Part shown: positions 24,732-37,884 of the stretch, one piece after another
How the letters are laid out: each line of letters starts with the position of its first letter
How positions within the stretch are numbered: position 1 is the stretch's first letter
NCBI RefSeq assembly: GCF_007489285.1
Contig: NZ_VLIY01000009.1
Coordinates: 62,001 to 126,000 of the forward strand
Direction of reading: 5' to 3'
DNA: 64,000 nucleotides
DNA from: Skermania sp. ID1734
GTDB taxonomy: Bacteria; Actinomycetota; Actinomycetes; Mycobacteriales; Mycobacteriaceae
Notes under the pieces: generated by a model
Told to the model about the DNA's origin: nothing
The model's database searches: none
Seen by the model: the letters and a program-made list of their open reading frames with translations, nothing else
Translations under genes and position numbers: made by a program

Positions 24732-25877
24732 CTAATCCCGGTCCGCCAGCGTCACCTCTATGCCGCCAACCAGGTCTGAACACTGGTTGTAGATGAACGA
24801 ACCGATGGTCGCCAACGCCGTGAAAAGCACCACGTTGATCAGGCCGATCACGGTGGCATATCCGAAGACCTGACCGGCACTGATCAGCCCACCGGACGAC
24901 GATTCCGAGACGATGTCGGTGAAGGCGTTGTTGAGTCGGTCCCACACGCCCATTCCATCGAGCACCACGTACAGCAGGCCGACGGCCACCATCCAGACGA
25001 AGAACAACGCCACCGAGATCACGAACGAGACCTTGAGCGTGGACCACGGATCGATCCGGCGCACCTGAATCGTGGCGCGCAGCGGCTCACCTGCGGCAAC
25101 CGTCTGCGGCGCCGCAATGGCGGCAGTCCGCGTCGATGTCGGTGAACCCGGCTGCGCCTTGGGCAGCGGATGGCGCACCTCGGACAGGTCCGGCATGTCC
25201 TTGGTGAGCTCCGGTCGCGCGATCGATCGGGTCGGACCGTCGATCACGGCCGCCTTGGCCTTCGCGGCCTGCTGGCGAACGGTCTTCTGATCCTGGCCCG
25301 CCGACTGCGGCGCCGGACCGGACGCGACCGGCTTGCCGGCGACCGGCGGCTGTCCCGGTCGATGCAGGTTGGACTGCGGTTCGCGCTGGGGGCCGGACTG
25401 CTGACCCGGTTGCGGCGGCTTCGGCTGGCCGTTCTGCGCAGCGGGCTGGCCGGCGGTGGGCGGCTCCGTTGTCGCACCCGCGGCCGGGCGCGGGCCAGTC
25501 TCGGAGATCCGCGGCAGCCGGTGCGAGTTGGCCGGGGGGTGCTGCGGCCGGGTCGGGGGTGCCGCTGGCGGCGGCGTGCCACCAGGAGTCTTCACATCCG
25601 GCTGCGCGGGAGGCTGTTTCGGAGCGCCCTGCGGCCCACGGTCCTGCGACGCCGGACGCGCTGGCTCGAACATCGACGGTCCCTGCGGACGCGGACCTGT
25701 CGCCGGTTCCCCGGGCCGCTGCGGTCCCGGGCCGGTTCGAGGCAGCGGCCGCGGCGGGATCGGCCGGGACTGCACCCTGTCAGTGGACGGCTGCGACTGA
25801 GCCGACGACTGGTTTACGGGCCGCTCACCGCCAGGTTCTGGGCTGCGCGGTGGCGTCGGCTGGTCCGGAGTCGTCAC
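24732..25877 (-). CDS. DUF3566 membrane protein, Rv0007-like
   Basis: A 381-residue protein in two parts. Residues 1-265 are low-complexity, Pro/Gln-rich and probably disordered. The C-terminal 115 residues form the DUF3566 domain: [31 protein letters not shown], a Gly/Ser loop and a second TM ([28 protein letters not shown]). Its GTG start overlaps the gyrA stop (GTGA), so it is translationally coupled to gyrA. This operon position is conserved in Mycobacteriales. Its role is unknown. Positioning at the pole or septum has been suggested for proteins of this type, but nothing here shows it. Confidence 0.88.
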   Translation of the reverse strand: MTTPDQPTPPRSPEPGGERPVNQSSAQSQPSTDRVQSRPIPPRPLPRTGPGPQRPGEPATGPRPQGPSMFEPARPASQDRGPQGAPKQPPAQPDVKTPGGTPPPAAPPTRPQHPPANSHRLPRISETGPRPAAGATTEPPTAGQPAAQNGQPKPPQPGQQSGPQREPQSNLHRPGQPPVAGKPVASGPAPQSAGQDQKTVRQQAAKAKAAVIDGPTRSIARPELTKDMPDLSEVRHPLPKAQPGSPTSTRTAAIAAPQTVAAGEPLRATIQVRRIDPWSTLKVSFVISVALFFVWMVAVGLLYVVLDGMGVWDRLNNAFTDIVSESSSGGLISAGQVFGYATVIGLINVVLFTALATIGSFIYNQCSDLVGGIEVTLADRD

Positions 25878-28800
25878 TTGGTCCCCTTCGCTGCAGGTGA
25901 AGCGCCGCCACTACCGTTGACGTCATCGGGCTCGTCGGCGTTGCGCGCGATAGCCAACAGGGTGTCACCCTCACCGAGGTTCATCAAACGCACCCCCTTG
26001 GTCTGTCGGCCGGCCTTACGCACCTGACGGGCGGCAGTGCGAATCACTCCGCCGCCCGAGGTGATCGCGTACAGCTCGTCATCGTCGTCCACGATAAGCG
26101 CCCCTACTAGGGTGCCACGCCGTCGGTCGTACTGAATGGTCAGCACGCCCTTGCCACCCCGACCTTGTGCGGTGTATTCCTCGATCGCCGTCTGCTTGGC
26201 GTAGCCGCCGGAGGTTGCTACCAGCAAATAGGTGCCGTCACGCACGACGTTCAGCGATAGCAGCTCATCTTCTTCGTTGAACCGCATGCCCTGCACACCG
26301 GACGTCGCCCGGCCCATCGGCCGCAGCACCTCGTCGTTGGCCGAGAACCGGATCGACTGACCCTTCGCCGATACCAGCAGCAGATCCTCGTCCGACGAGC
26401 ACAGCACCGCGCCGACCAACTCGTCGTTGTCGCGCAAGTTCACGGCCACGATCCCGCCGCTGCGGTTGGAGTCGAAATCGCTCAGCCTGGACTTCTTGAC
26501 CAGGCCGTTGCGCGTGGCCAGCACCAGGTACGGCGCGTCGTCGTAGGTCTTGATCTGAATGATCTGCGCGATTCGCTCGTCCGGCTGGAACGCCAGCAGG
26601 TTGGCCACGTGCTGGCCGCGGGCGGTGCGGTTGGCCTCGGGCAGTTCGTACGCCTTGGCGCGATAGACCCGGCCCTTGGTGGTGAAGAACAGGATCCAGT
26701 CGTGGGTGGAGCTGATGAAGAAGTGCTTGACGATGTCGTCCTGCTTCAGCCCCGCGCCCTGCACACCCTTGCCGCCACGCTTCTGGGACCGGTACAGATC
26801 GGTCTTGGTGCGCTTGGCGTAGCCGGTTTCGGTGATGGTGACCACGACGTCCTCGCGGGCTATCAGGTCCTCGTCGCTTACGTCGCCGTCCGCCGCGACG
26901 ATCCGGGTGCGCCGCTCGTCGCCGTACTTGTCGACAATTTCCTTCAGTTCGTCACGGACGATCGCGCGCTGCCGCTCGGGCTTGGCGAGAATGTCCTTGA
27001 GGTCGGCGATCTTCGCCTCGATCTCGGCGAGTTCGTCGATGATCTTCTGCCGCTCCAACGCCGACAGGCGTCGCAGCTGCATGTCGAGGATCGCGGTGGC
27101 CTGGATCTCGTCGATGTCGAGCAGTTCCATCAAGCCGGTGCGGGCCGTCTCGGTGTTCGCCGAGCGGCGAATCAACGCGATGACCTCGTCGAGCGCGTCG
27201 AGCGCCTTGACCAGACCGCGCAAGATGTGCGCGCGCTCCTCCGCCTTGCGCAGCAGATAGCGGGTCCGGCGCACGATCACGTCGAGCTGGTGGGTGATGT
27301 AGAACCGGATCATCTGGTCGAGCCGCAACGTGCGCGGCACTCCGTCGACGATCGAGAGCATGTTCGCGCCGAAGCTGGTCTGCAGCTGGGTGTGCTTGTA
27401 GAGGTTGTTCAGCACCACCTTCGCGACCGCATCGCGCTTAACGGTCACCACGATCCGCATGCCTACCCGGTCCGATGATTCGTCGTGAATATCGGAGATC
27501 CCGGCGATCTTGCCGTCGCGCACCTGCTCCGCGATCGAGGCGATCAGGTTGTCCGGATTGACCTGGTAGGGAAGCTCTTTGATAACGATCGTGGTGCGCC
27601 CCTTGGCGTCCTCCTCGATCTCCACCACACCGCGCATCTTGATCGAGCCACGGCCCGTCGTGTACGCGTCGTGGATGCCCTGACTGCCGACGATCAAGCC
27701 GTGCGTGGGGAAGTCCGGCCCCTTGACTCGCTGCATACACGCGGCGAGGGTCTGCTCCTCATCCGCCTCGTGGTTGTCGAGCGACCAGTAGATGGCCTCG
27801 GCAACCTCGTTGAGGTTGTGCGGCGGAATGTTGGTCGCCATGCCGACGGCGATGCCGCCGCTGCCATTGATGAGCAGGTTGGGCACCCGGCTCGGCAGCA
27901 CCGTCGGTTCTTGCGAACGTCCGTCGTAGTTCGGAATGAAATCGACCGTCTCGTGGTCGATTTCGCGCAACATCTCCATCGCCAGCGGGGTGAGCCGGCA
28001 TTCGGTGTTATGGCTGATGAAGCCATTTGTCACGAAGGCATGGTCAGCCGTATCCACTCGCAGGCTGTAGACCGGTTGTTGTCCGCTGTCCTCGATCGAC
28101 TCGACGGCCGCGTAATAAAAGCGACCATCGGTTAGTTCGGTGGCAATCGCGCGCGCGTCGGGTTCGGTGATGTGCTGCAGGATTTCGTCCCGGCGATGCA
28201 TCCAGCGCTCGATGCGATCGATGTTGTGTTTGGCCAACCATTCCCGGTCTGCTCGGGCGGTAGCGCCGTGCCTGCGCAAGAATGCAGCCAGCCCGGGAAC
28301 GAAGTCCGTGCTCATTGATCGTGAACTCGCAACCGGACTCGCGGCCTCGGATGCCGCGACGATCTTTCTCAACTTCTCTTGCTTGGCCCCGCCAAACCCC
28401 ACTCGGTCGAGGAAAAGGACCGCGTCCCGACGATTCGTGATCGCGACTTTCACCTCGCCCGTGGCATGCCGGTACCGCTTGGCGATGATGCCGAAGTCCA
28501 GCAGCAGCTGCTGCACATCAGCGGCAAGTTGTTCACTACGCGTCGAGTAGGAAATTTGAATCGTGTTGCGCGGCAGTGCCGAGCACGAGCCATCACCCTC
28601 GAACAGCGCCTGCAGGAAAATGCGTTTGATGGCTGTCGAGGACCGCCAGATCCGGTCCGGAACGGATTTCTCCGCACTGCGTTGTCCGAGCAAATCCGCG
28701 AGCGGTGATTCCCTTAGCGCGCTGAGGTTATGAATGTCGAGTTCATGAATGTATGAGCCAGAGGCGATGGTTCGATGCGAGACGTAGCGGGCGCCGCCGA

Positions 28801-29674
28801 CGACCGTGTCATAAGCAGCGACAACCATATTGAAGAACTCGCGATCGAGGTTGTTGAAGCCGGCGCGTTCCTTCGAAACGAAGCCTTCGCTGACAAACGC
28901 ACCGAGCAGCAGAGCCGTTGCGGCCTCCGACCAATCCGGAACGCCGAGTTCATCGGCAGGCACGCGCTGCAGCGCTACGTGGTCACCGGGCCGAATCTCG
29001 GAAATGAGCTTCCACAGCAAGGTGGGGACACCGGCGACGTCCACGAGGCAGAGCACTGGGTGGTTGCTCGTGCCCGAGATCGAATAGCCCTCTCGGGTGC
29101 GGACATTCCACGTCTGGTGAGTTCCTGAGTGGAACAACATCTCTGCTCGGACCGGGTCACCGTGGCGGTCGACAACCTTGAGGTCGATTTCGTTGTCGCT
29201 GTTGGGCGCGGCGTTGCGCACAATGTCGGCGATTCGCACGGACTCGCCCAGGGGCAACCGAACCCGGGTGTCTCCGGTGACGCAGTACCGCATCGCGGCA
29301 GCCCCGTCGTTACCGCGCGAGCCGAAGTTGCCCTGCCCGTCGACGAGTGGGTACCGAAGCGACCACGGCTGGGCCAGCCGGACCAGCGCGTCGTAGATCG
29401 CGACGTCACCGTGCGGGTGATAGTTACCCATCGTTTCGGCAACGGGGCGAGCCGCTTTCACATAGCCGCGGTCGGGTCGATAGCCGTTGTCGTACATCGC
29501 GTAGAGGATTCGGCGGTGCACCGGCTTGAGACCGTCGCGCACCTCCGGCAGCGCCCGGCCGACGATCACGCTCATCGCGTAATCGATGTAGCTGCTTTGC
29601 ATTTCGTGCTGAATGTCGACCGGTTCGATGCGGTCGCCGGGACCACCGTCCGGCGGCAACGTGGTGTCGGTCAT
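25874..29674 (-). CDS. gyrA: DNA gyrase subunit A containing an intein
   Basis: A 1266-residue precursor; removing the intein (residues 131-556) leaves an 840-residue GyrA. The breakage-reunion domain includes the quinolone region [20 protein letters not shown] and the catalytic Tyr130 in AAMRY. After the intein come [13 protein letters not shown] and the rest of the subunit, ending in the six-bladed C-terminal domain with the GyrA box QKRGGKGV. The catalytic core matches M. tuberculosis GyrA closely, with numbering shifted by one. Val91 stands where M. tuberculosis has Ala90. It follows gyrB by 64 bp on the same strand and is coupled to the DUF3566 gene downstream. Confidence 0.97.
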   Translation of the reverse strand: MTDTTLPPDGGPGDRIEPVDIQHEMQSSYIDYAMSVIVGRALPEVRDGLKPVHRRILYAMYDNGYRPDRGYVKAARPVAETMGNYHPHGDVAIYDALVRLAQPWSLRYPLVDGQGNFGSRGNDGAAAMRYCVTGDTRVRLPLGESVRIADIVRNAAPNSDNEIDLKVVDRHGDPVRAEMLFHSGTHQTWNVRTREGYSISGTSNHPVLCLVDVAGVPTLLWKLISEIRPGDHVALQRVPADELGVPDWSEAATALLLGAFVSEGFVSKERAGFNNLDREFFNMVVAAYDTVVGGARYVSHRTIASGSYIHELDIHNLSALRESPLADLLGQRSAEKSVPDRIWRSSTAIKRIFLQALFEGDGSCSALPRNTIQISYSTRSEQLAADVQQLLLDFGIIAKRYRHATGEVKVAITNRRDAVLFLDRVGFGGAKQEKLRKIVAASEAASPVASSRSMSTDFVPGLAAFLRRHGATARADREWLAKHNIDRIERWMHRRDEILQHITEPDARAIATELTDGRFYYAAVESIEDSGQQPVYSLRVDTADHAFVTNGFISHNTECRLTPLAMEMLREIDHETVDFIPNYDGRSQEPTVLPSRVPNLLINGSGGIAVGMATNIPPHNLNEVAEAIYWSLDNHEADEEQTLAACMQRVKGPDFPTHGLIVGSQGIHDAYTTGRGSIKMRGVVEIEEDAKGRTTIVIKELPYQVNPDNLIASIAEQVRDGKIAGISDIHDESSDRVGMRIVVTVKRDAVAKVVLNNLYKHTQLQTSFGANMLSIVDGVPRTLRLDQMIRFYITHQLDVIVRRTRYLLRKAEERAHILRGLVKALDALDEVIALIRRSANTETARTGLMELLDIDEIQATAILDMQLRRLSALERQKIIDELAEIEAKIADLKDILAKPERQRAIVRDELKEIVDKYGDERRTRIVAADGDVSDEDLIAREDVVVTITETGYAKRTKTDLYRSQKRGGKGVQGAGLKQDDIVKHFFISSTHDWILFFTTKGRVYRAKAYELPEANRTARGQHVANLLAFQPDERIAQIIQIKTYDDAPYLVLATRNGLVKKSRLSDFDSNRSGGIVAVNLRDNDELVGAVLCSSDEDLLLVSAKGQSIRFSANDEVLRPMGRATSGVQGMRFNEEDELLSLNVVRDGTYLLVATSGGYAKQTAIEEYTAQGRGGKGVLTIQYDRRRGTLVGALIVDDDDELYAITSGGGVIRTAARQVRKAGRQTKGVRLMNLGEGDTLLAIARNADEPDDVNGSGGASPAAKGTK
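28007..29284 (-). mobile_element. GyrA intein with LAGLIDADG homing endonuclease domain
   Basis: A 426-residue intein inserted directly after catalytic Tyr130, with Thr as the +1 residue. This is the same insertion point as the known mycobacterial GyrA inteins. It starts with Cys ([10 protein letters not shown]). Block B is GTSNHPVL with its His. Blocks F/G are [23 protein letters not shown], ending in the required His-Asn. Between these are two LAGLIDADG motifs, [11 protein letters not shown] (about 126-135) and [11 protein letters not shown] (about 223-233), each with an acidic residue. All residues needed for splicing and cleavage are visible. Compared with the 198-residue M. xenopi mini-intein, this is a full-length form. 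Confidence 0.95.
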
Positions 29675-29696
29675 CTAGTGGCTCCTTAAGTCGCTT

Positions 29697-29738
29697 GTGC
29701 GCGTTTCTTCACGTCCCGCGGTGAAAATTCACGCACGG
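29697..29738. repeat. Dispersed palindromic element, copy 2 (imperfect)
   Basis: The right half (29719-29738) is CGGTGAAAATTCACGCACGG, one mismatch from the right arm of the element at 2302-2321. The left half (29697-29713, GTGCGCGTTTCTTCACG) is a degraded inverse. It occupies nearly all of the short gap between gyrB and gyrA. Confidence 0.6.
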
Positions 29739-31937
<2,199 letters not shown>

Positions 31938-32087
31938 CTATTTACGTGACCATCTTACTGGTTCATTCGGGTCACAGTGCGCCTATCACTGCCCTGACGC
32001 GCCCGTGAGCCGATTTTCTCGACCAGAAACGAGTGAAACCCTAGCGAAGGGGTCGCGGGTTGCCGAAGCGACGATCTCGGCGCGCAA

Positions 32088-32612
32088 TCAGCCGTAGGTG
32101 TCGCGCGGGCCGCGCCCCGGAACATGCCGCGGACCCTTGCGCCAGCTCGGCGCCTGCGGCCCGGTGATATGCAGGCTGGTCACCACACCATTGCCGACGG
32201 CGGCGTTGATTTTGGCCAGGATCTGCGTCTGCATCAGCCGGAGCTGAGTGGCCCACGCGGTCGACTCCGCCGCGACGTGCAAGACACCGTCGCGCAACGC
32301 GGTGGCTTCGGCGTGATCCGCGATCTCGCTGCCCACCACTTGAATCCAGCGTCCGAGCACCGTGCCTTCGGCCACCCGCCCCGACCAGCCACGGTTTTTG
32401 GCTATTGCACCGGCCAGCGCGCCGAGGCGCTGCGGGTCACGGTCGTCGGGGCGCGCCCCGGACCAGCCGCGGCGGCGCGGCAGCGGCCGGCGACCGGTCG
32501 ACGCCTTGCCCTGACCCACGGCCTTGCCGTTGGCCCGGGCCGCCGCCCTGGCCTCCTCGAGGGCGCGGCGGGCCAGATCGATACCCCGCAATTCGGGTTC
32601 ACCCTCCGTCAC
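32088..32612 (-). CDS. dciA: DciA-like protein (DUF721), putative helicase loader
   Basis: A 174-residue protein in the position of Rv0004 between recF and gyrB. The N-terminal 60 residues are basic and low-complexity. The DUF721/DciA core follows: [50 protein letters not shown]. DciA is the ancestral loader of the replicative helicase DnaB in bacteria without DnaC or DnaI. The GTG at 32610-32612 overlaps the recF TGA (GTGA) and has GGAAGG at good spacing, preferred over the GTG at 32621. Co-operonic with recF. Confidence 0.87.
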   Translation of the reverse strand: MTEGEPELRGIDLARRALEEARAAARANGKAVGQGKASTGRRPLPRRRGWSGARPDDRDPQRLGALAGAIAKNRGWSGRVAEGTVLGRWIQVVGSEIADHAEATALRDGVLHVAAESTAWATQLRLMQTQILAKINAAVGNGVVTSLHITGPQAPSWRKGPRHVPGRGPRDTYG

Positions 32613-33799
32613 TGCTCCCACCCTTCCGCCTCGATTGCCACCGTGCGCGACGTTCGCCCGTCTTCGCCACCGACCATCTCCACGCCGATCTCACAGGCGT
32701 CGAGTTCCTCGGGGACGTCCTCGGCCACCGCGGCGGTGATCAGCACCTGTTCGGCCGCACCCGCGGCCTTGGCCAGCGCCGCGCGGCGCGGGCGGTCCAG
32801 CTCCGCGAACACGTCGTCGAGCAGCAACACCGGATCGGTCCCATCTTCGCGCAGCAGAGCGAACGACGCCAGCCGCAACGCCAGCGCGAACGACCACGAT
32901 TCACCGTGACTGGCAAAGCCTTTCACCGCTTCGGTACCCAACCGCAAGTCGAGATCGTCGCGATGCGGACCGACCAGGCAGACCCCGCGCTCGAGCTCCT
33001 TGCGGCGCGCCGCGGCCAACTCGGAAAGAAAGGCCGCCTCGATAACAGCCTGATCATCCGTACCCGGGCTCCGGGCCGGGTCGAGCAGCTCCGCTGGCAG
33101 TGACTCACCGAGACTGCAGCGGTACCGCAGATGCGCCTCGCGGGAGGACGGCGCGATGGATTGGTAGGACGCGGCCAGATGCGGGGCCAGGTCGTGCACA
33201 AGTCGCAACCGCTGCGCGAGCAGCACCGAACCGTGAGTCGCCAGATGTCCGTCCCAGACGTCCAACGTGCTGAGGTCGGCCCGGGATGCACGCGCCGCCG
33301 TTTTCAGCAGCGCGGAGCGCTGGCGCAGCACCCTGTCGTAGTCCGCGCGGACCCCGGCCAACCGCGGCAACCGCGTGGTGAGGAGCTCGTCGAGAAACCG
33401 GCGACGTTCTGCAGGTTCGCCCCGAACCAGCGCCAGATCCTCCGGCGCGAACAGCACGGTCTTGAGAATGCCAAGGATTTCCCGGGTCCGGCGCACGGGA
33501 GACTTGTTAACGCGCGCCCGGTTTGGCGCCGAGGAGTTCAGCTCGACCTCGACCGACAACTCTCGGCCGTTGTTGACCACGGCAGCACCGACGTTGGCGC
33601 GCGTCGTCCCGGTTCGGATCAGCGCGGCATCGGCCGAGACCCGGTGCGAATCCAATGTGGCGAGGTACCCGAGTCCCTCGAGGAGATTGGTCTTGCCGCT
33701 GCCGTTGGGCCCGATAAAGACGGTGCAGCCGGTTTGCAGGTCCGACGAGAAACCTTCCCAGGAACGGAAGTTTCCGAGAGTCAGCGCTCTGACGAACAC
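32609..33799 (-). CDS. recF: DNA replication and repair protein RecF
   Basis: A 396-residue ABC-type ATPase of the SMC-like RecF family. Walker A is [20 protein letters not shown] near the N-terminus, and the D-loop/Walker B region [15 protein letters not shown] is near the C-terminus. The mid-region carries [24 protein letters not shown], a RecF signature. It loads RecA at gapped DNA with RecR and RecO. It lies 14 bp after dnaN and overlaps dciA, so the dnaN-recF-dciA set is one operon. Confidence 0.96.
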   Translation of the reverse strand: MFVRALTLGNFRSWEGFSSDLQTGCTVFIGPNGSGKTNLLEGLGYLATLDSHRVSADAALIRTGTTRANVGAAVVNNGRELSVEVELNSSAPNRARVNKSPVRRTREILGILKTVLFAPEDLALVRGEPAERRRFLDELLTTRLPRLAGVRADYDRVLRQRSALLKTAARASRADLSTLDVWDGHLATHGSVLLAQRLRLVHDLAPHLAASYQSIAPSSREAHLRYRCSLGESLPAELLDPARSPGTDDQAVIEAAFLSELAAARRKELERGVCLVGPHRDDLDLRLGTEAVKGFASHGESWSFALALRLASFALLREDGTDPVLLLDDVFAELDRPRRAALAKAAGAAEQVLITAAVAEDVPEELDACEIGVEMVGGEDGRTSRTVAIEAEGWEQ

Positions 33800-33813
33800 G
33801 TGCGGGTCGGGCC

Positions 33814-34998
33814 TTAACCCGGTAGCCGAACCGGCATCAGCAGGTAGGTGTACTCGCTGTCGGGCGCCGGGAAGTTTCCCGAGCTGTCGGTCTGAAGTTC
33901 CTCGTCAGGCGCCGGGCGCAGCACGGCCGGCCGGCTCGGTGTGGTGAAGCCGAACGCCACCCGATCGCTGTGCAGCGAGGACAACCCGTCGACCAGGTAG
34001 CCCGGGTTGAACGCGATGGTGAGGTTCTCGCCCTGGAACTGCGCCTCGAGGAATTCTTCGGCGCGTCCGGCGTCGTCACCGCCCGCCGAGAGCATCAGTC
34101 CGTCGCCGGAAAACTGCAACCGCACCTGGGCGCCACGGTCGGCCACAAGCGCCACCCGCTTGATCGCCTCGACCAACGGCTGCACGTCCATGACGGCCAC
34201 CGACGAGTGCTCCTTGGGCAGCAACTGACGGAACTTCGGAAACTCCGCGTCCAGCAGCCGGGTGGTGGTGCGCCGGCCCTGGCTGACAATGCCGAGCAGG
34301 CCGTCGGCACCGACCGACGAACCCGCCCCGAGGGACAACTCCACCGGCGAATCATGCGAGCCGACAAGGGTTTTGGCAGATTCGGAGAGCGTCCGTGCCG
34401 GGATGAGTACGGCCGCGGACACGTCTACCTTGGCAGGCTGCCAGTCGACGTGGCGCACCGCGAGCCGGAATCGGTCGGTGGCCGCGAGGACCATGCGCTC
34501 GCCGTCGATCTCCACCCGGATACCGGTCAGCATCGGCAGCGTGTCGTCCTTGCCGGCCGCGACCGCGACCTGGCCGACAGCCTGCGCAAAGTCGTCGAGC
34601 GGCAGCGACCCGGTGCGCTGCGGCAGCTCTGGAAGCTGCGGGTAATCCTCGACCGGCATGGTAGGCAGCGAGAACTTGGCACTGCCGCAGGTGATCAGGA
34701 CCCGTGTGCCATCCACGCTCACATCGACCGGCTTGGCCGGCAGCGCCTTGGTGATGTCGGCGAGCAGACGGCCCGACACCAAAACCTCACCGGTCTCGGC
34801 CACCTCGGCGGCGACCCGGACTTGCGCAGAGACCTCGTAGTCGAATCCGGAGACGGTCAGCCCGCCCTCGTCGGCGGCGAGCAGGACACCACCGAGGACC
34901 GGGACCGGAGGCCGGGACGGCAGGCTGCGGGCCACCCAGGCAACGGCGTCGGCGAAGTCTTCTCGAGCGAGTCGAAACTTCATGCTCCCAAGCTCCAT
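33814..34998 (-). CDS. dnaN: DNA polymerase III sliding clamp (beta subunit)
   Basis: A 394-residue beta clamp with three repeated domains. Recognisable segments: [91 protein letters not shown] and, at the end, [12 protein letters not shown] with the MP motif that closes the hydrophobic partner-binding pocket. Start at ATG 34996-34998, with an in-frame ATG five codons later as an alternative. It is the first gene left of oriC, in the usual dnaA-dnaN order. Confidence 0.97.
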   Translation of the reverse strand: MELGSMKFRLAREDFADAVAWVARSLPSRPPVPVLGGVLLAADEGGLTVSGFDYEVSAQVRVAAEVAETGEVLVSGRLLADITKALPAKPVDVSVDGTRVLITCGSAKFSLPTMPVEDYPQLPELPQRTGSLPLDDFAQAVGQVAVAAGKDDTLPMLTGIRVEIDGERMVLAATDRFRLAVRHVDWQPAKVDVSAAVLIPARTLSESAKTLVGSHDSPVELSLGAGSSVGADGLLGIVSQGRRTTTRLLDAEFPKFRQLLPKEHSSVAVMDVQPLVEAIKRVALVADRGAQVRLQFSGDGLMLSAGGDDAGRAEEFLEAQFQGENLTIAFNPGYLVDGLSSLHSDRVAFGFTTPSRPAVLRPAPDEELQTDSSGNFPAPDSEYTYLLMPVRLPG

Positions 34999-35524
34999 CG
35001 CCCGGCAAATCCTCTCGATTGGTCACTAGCTCGCTATGACGGAAGTGTCGCACACCCCGCAGACACAACACCGTATGCCAACGATCGGTGACTTCGAAAG
35101 TGAATGGGCTACTGCGATCTCGGGCAAGTTGTCGGTCCGGCGAAGGTTTATGGAGCCTGTGGACCGGGTAATCCCCAAGCCCTGCTTTTAAAGAGATCTT
35201 CAAGAAGAAAAGATCAAAGCAGTATTAGGCGTTGTGGATTCTGTGGAATTCGGCCGAAGCCGCAGGTACCGCCGCGTGCCGTGCTGGGGATCGACGCTGA
35301 AGCAGTTCGTGGACGCCCGCGGTGCGCTGTGCACAGTCGAATTTCATCGACATCGCGTTCAACGCTGATCCACAGTGATTCGCACTTATGCACACGGTTA
35401 TCCACAGATGTGAGTAGTTCATCAGCACCTCGTTGCCGCGCGGGTTCTTGCGGCGTTGCTCGGGTACGCGGGTAGGGCCGCAGCGCAAAAACGCGCGCGA
35501 CGCGGGTCTGAGTAGTTCGCGGAG
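34999..35524. other. oriC: Chromosomal replication origin (oriC)
   Basis: The 526-bp non-coding region between dnaA and dnaN. DnaA boxes: TTATCCACA at 35398-35406, TTATGCACA at 35386-35394 and a weaker TGATCCACA at 35366-35374. Inverted versions lie at 35233-35241 (TGTGGATTC) and 35242-35250 (TGTGGAATT). An AT-richer stretch (about 35186-35226, TTTTAAAGAGATCTTCAAG) could be the unwinding element. Gene orientation diverges from here. Confidence 0.85.
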
Positions 35525-37078
35525 TCAGCGCTTGGAGCGCTGCTTGATGCGCGCTGTGAGTTCCTGCACCTGGTCGTACACGCGCTTGGATTCGCTCATT
35601 TCCTTGCGCACCTTCTTTTCCGCGTACATCACTGTCGTGTGATCGCGGCCGAAGGTCTGCCCGATCTTGGGCAATGACAGGTCGGTCAGCTCCCGGCACA
35701 AATACATGGCGATCTGCCGGGCGGAGGCGAGTGGTCGGGCCTTGCCGGGCCCGCGCAGTTCCTCGATTGTGGTGTTGAAGTACTCGGCGGTGACGGCCAT
35801 GATCGTCGACGCATTGATCTCGAGGGCCGCGCTGTCGGGCATGAGATCCCGCAGCACGATCTCGGCCAGCGTCAGATCCAGTGGCTGCCCGTTGAGCGAC
35901 GCGAACGCGGTGACCCTGATCAGCGCACCCTCGAGTTCACGGATATTGCGTTCGATGCGGCTGGCGATGAGTTCGAGAACGTCGTGCGGAACGTCGAGTC
36001 GATCCATCCGGGCCTTCTTGCGGAGGATCGCGATTCGCGTCTCGAGTTCCGGGGGCTGGATGTCGGTGATGAGTCCCCATTCGAACCGCGTGCGCAACCG
36101 CTCCTCGAGGGTGGCCAACTGCTTGGGCGGTCGGTCCGACGAAACCACGATCTGTTTGTTGGCGTTGTGCAGGGTGTTGAAGGTATGGAAGAACTCCTCC
36201 TGGATACCTTCCTTGCCCTCGATGAACTGGATGTCGTCGACGAGCAGCACGTCCGTCTCGCGATAGCGGCGCTTGAATGCGACCTTGCGGTCGTCACGGA
36301 GGCTGTTAATGAAGTCGTTGGTGAACTCCTCGGTGGAGACATACTTCACCCGCATGCCCGGGAACAGCCGTAGCGCGTAGTGCCCGGTCGCGTGCAGCAA
36401 GTGCGTCTTGCCCAGCCCGGAGGCGCCCCAGATGAACAACGGGTTGTACGCCCGCGCCGGCGCCTCGGAGATCGCCACGGCGGCCGCGTGCGCGAACCGG
36501 TTGGAGGCGCCGATCACGAAGGTGTCGAATGTGTACTTCGGGTGCAGGCTCGCCAGCGCCCCGCGATCGGGGGCTTCGCTGGTGGTCGGTTTGGTGAAAT
36601 ACGACGGCCACGACCGCTGCACGCTGACCACCGCGTCGCCGTCGTCATCGACTTCATCGAATCCGTGGCTGTCGCCGACCATCCGGCGGCGGGCAAATCC
36701 GTCGCGGGTGGGCAACTGGTCCGGATCGACGCGGGTGATGGGCGTGGGTTCAGGTTCGTCGTCGTAGTCGTCGACGTCATCGACCGATTCGGCGGCGCGG
36801 GCGTTGATGCGCACACCGAGGCCTTCGATCGGTTCCCCCAGGTGCCGGCCCAGTGCGTCAAGAATGGGTTCGCGCAGATCGCGCTCGATTGCTTCCTGAG
36901 CCAGCGGCGACGGCACGGCGAGCAGCGCGAAGCCTTGCGCGACCGTCAACGGCTTGACCAGGTTGAGCCAGGCGCGCTGAGCAGCTGACAGCGGCGCGAT
37001 GGATCCACCGTTTCCCGAGCTGAGTTCGCGAACTACCTGTGGCCAGACGATCGAAAGGACATTTGGATCGTTGTTCAC
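35525..37078 (-). CDS. dnaA: Chromosomal replication initiator DnaA
   Basis: A 517-residue AAA+ initiator. Domain I at the N-terminus is followed by an acidic linker ([14 protein letters not shown]). Walker A is [10 protein letters not shown] (about 218-227), Walker B is [12 protein letters not shown], and the sensor/box VII region is [19 protein letters not shown]. The domain IV DNA-binding motif [14 protein letters not shown] is near the C-terminus. Start: GTG at 37076-37078 with GGGGAGG eight bases upstream. A longer frame to 37207 adds only non-conserved residues and overlaps the DnaA boxes. Confidence 0.96.
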   Translation of the reverse strand: MNNDPNVLSIVWPQVVRELSSGNGGSIAPLSAAQRAWLNLVKPLTVAQGFALLAVPSPLAQEAIERDLREPILDALGRHLGEPIEGLGVRINARAAESVDDVDDYDDEPEPTPITRVDPDQLPTRDGFARRRMVGDSHGFDEVDDDGDAVVSVQRSWPSYFTKPTTSEAPDRGALASLHPKYTFDTFVIGASNRFAHAAAVAISEAPARAYNPLFIWGASGLGKTHLLHATGHYALRLFPGMRVKYVSTEEFTNDFINSLRDDRKVAFKRRYRETDVLLVDDIQFIEGKEGIQEEFFHTFNTLHNANKQIVVSSDRPPKQLATLEERLRTRFEWGLITDIQPPELETRIAILRKKARMDRLDVPHDVLELIASRIERNIRELEGALIRVTAFASLNGQPLDLTLAEIVLRDLMPDSAALEINASTIMAVTAEYFNTTIEELRGPGKARPLASARQIAMYLCRELTDLSLPKIGQTFGRDHTTVMYAEKKVRKEMSESKRVYDQVQELTARIKQRSKR

Positions 37079-37715
37079 GGCGGTGCCTCCCCGACGGGTT
37101 CTGCGACGAGTGCTCTGTGCGGATCTGCTTCCGAGGCTGTCCTCCCGGCGCTCATCGGGCTCCCGCTCGGCATACGAATATGCCACCGCGACCGTGTTTC
37201 CACACAATTATCCACAGATGTGGAAAACCACAGAGGTGTGTTTTTCGAGGTCGTGCGGCGTGTGCACGGTGTCGTCAAAGAGGCCCTGACCTGGGTCTAT
37301 GACATGAGAATGGACAGTGCGTGCGGACTGGGGGTCAGCGAGCGGTTGCCCGGAAGCAGGGTGTGAAGGTGTCGAGGAGGCCGGTGGAAGTGGCTCGTCG
37401 GCAGCTGCATTGCACGAAGTTAGCAACTCGTTGCAAGCGCGCGGGCGGAATCGGCGCAAAAGTCGATACTTACATGAATGTAGTTATGAACGTGGCCTGA
37501 ACGGGGAAAATTTGATTCTGGAAACCCGCATCAGTACCCTCGAACAGTCACCCGTTGGTGTGGTGGCTGTCTTGTGCTGGCCGCAATAGTCCGGTCGAGC
37601 TCGGCAGCCATGCCATCGCCGATGCGGACCACAGGCTTTTGCAAGACACCGAGTGTGTGAATGAAAAGTGGGCGCCGACAGCGGCCGCCCCGATGTCGTA
37701 TGAGGAGTGTTGACC
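37079..37715. promoter_or_regulatory. dnaA-rpmH intergenic region with DnaA boxes
   Basis: A 637-bp region between the divergent dnaA and rpmH, with no credible gene. It contains a perfect DnaA box TTATCCACA at 37208-37216 and an inverted box TGTGGAAAA at 37219-37227, two bases apart, about 130 bp upstream of the dnaA start. These suit DnaA autoregulation. The promoter of the rpmH operon must lie in the right half. No strong -35/-10 pair stood out. Confidence 0.65.
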
Positions 37716-37859
37716 GTGGCCAAGGGCAAGCGGACGTTCCAGCCGAACAACCGTCGTCGTGCACGCGTTCACGGCTTCCGTCTCCGGATGCGCACGCGGG
37801 CGGGTCGGGCCATTGTGTCGGCTCGTCGTCGTAAGGGTCGCGCATCGCTGACTGCCTGA
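37716..37859 (+). CDS. rpmH: 50S ribosomal protein L34
   Basis: A 47-residue, Arg/Lys-rich protein ([20 protein letters not shown]...[24 protein letters not shown]). This is the complete L34 pattern. The GTG start at 37716 has GAGGAG upstream. First gene of the rpmH-rnpA-yidD-yidC-jag operon, opposite dnaA, as in nearly all bacteria. Confidence 0.97.
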   Translation: MAKGKRTFQPNNRRRARVHGFRLRMRTRAGRAIVSARRRKGRASLTA

Positions 37860-37871
37860 CCTTCGGTCAGG
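37855..37871 (+). promoter_or_regulatory. Hairpin between rpmH and rnpA
   Basis: CCTGAC (37855-37860) and GTCAGG (37866-37871) form a perfect 6-bp stem around CTTCG, covering the rpmH stop codon. No T-tract follows. It may act as an RNA processing or stability element that lets L34 be made in excess of RnpA. The rnpA start is 14 bases downstream. Confidence 0.45.
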
Positions 37872-37884
37872 TTCGGACGCTCGG

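Noticed and set aside
25400-25800. Repetitive GC-rich tract in the DUF3566 gene, considered as a repeat array or CRISPR
   Set aside because: It is simple proline/glutamine coding repetition without conserved repeats and spacers. No CRISPR array is present in the window.
25170-26027. Plus-strand arginine-rich frames opposite the DUF3566 gene
   Set aside because: They mirror the Pro/Gln-rich N-terminus and carry no protein-like pattern.
26609-27478. Plus-strand frames opposite gyrA (also at 28140-28708 and 29129-29689 over the intein)
   Set aside because: All are antisense to a conserved gene and show no recognisable domain.
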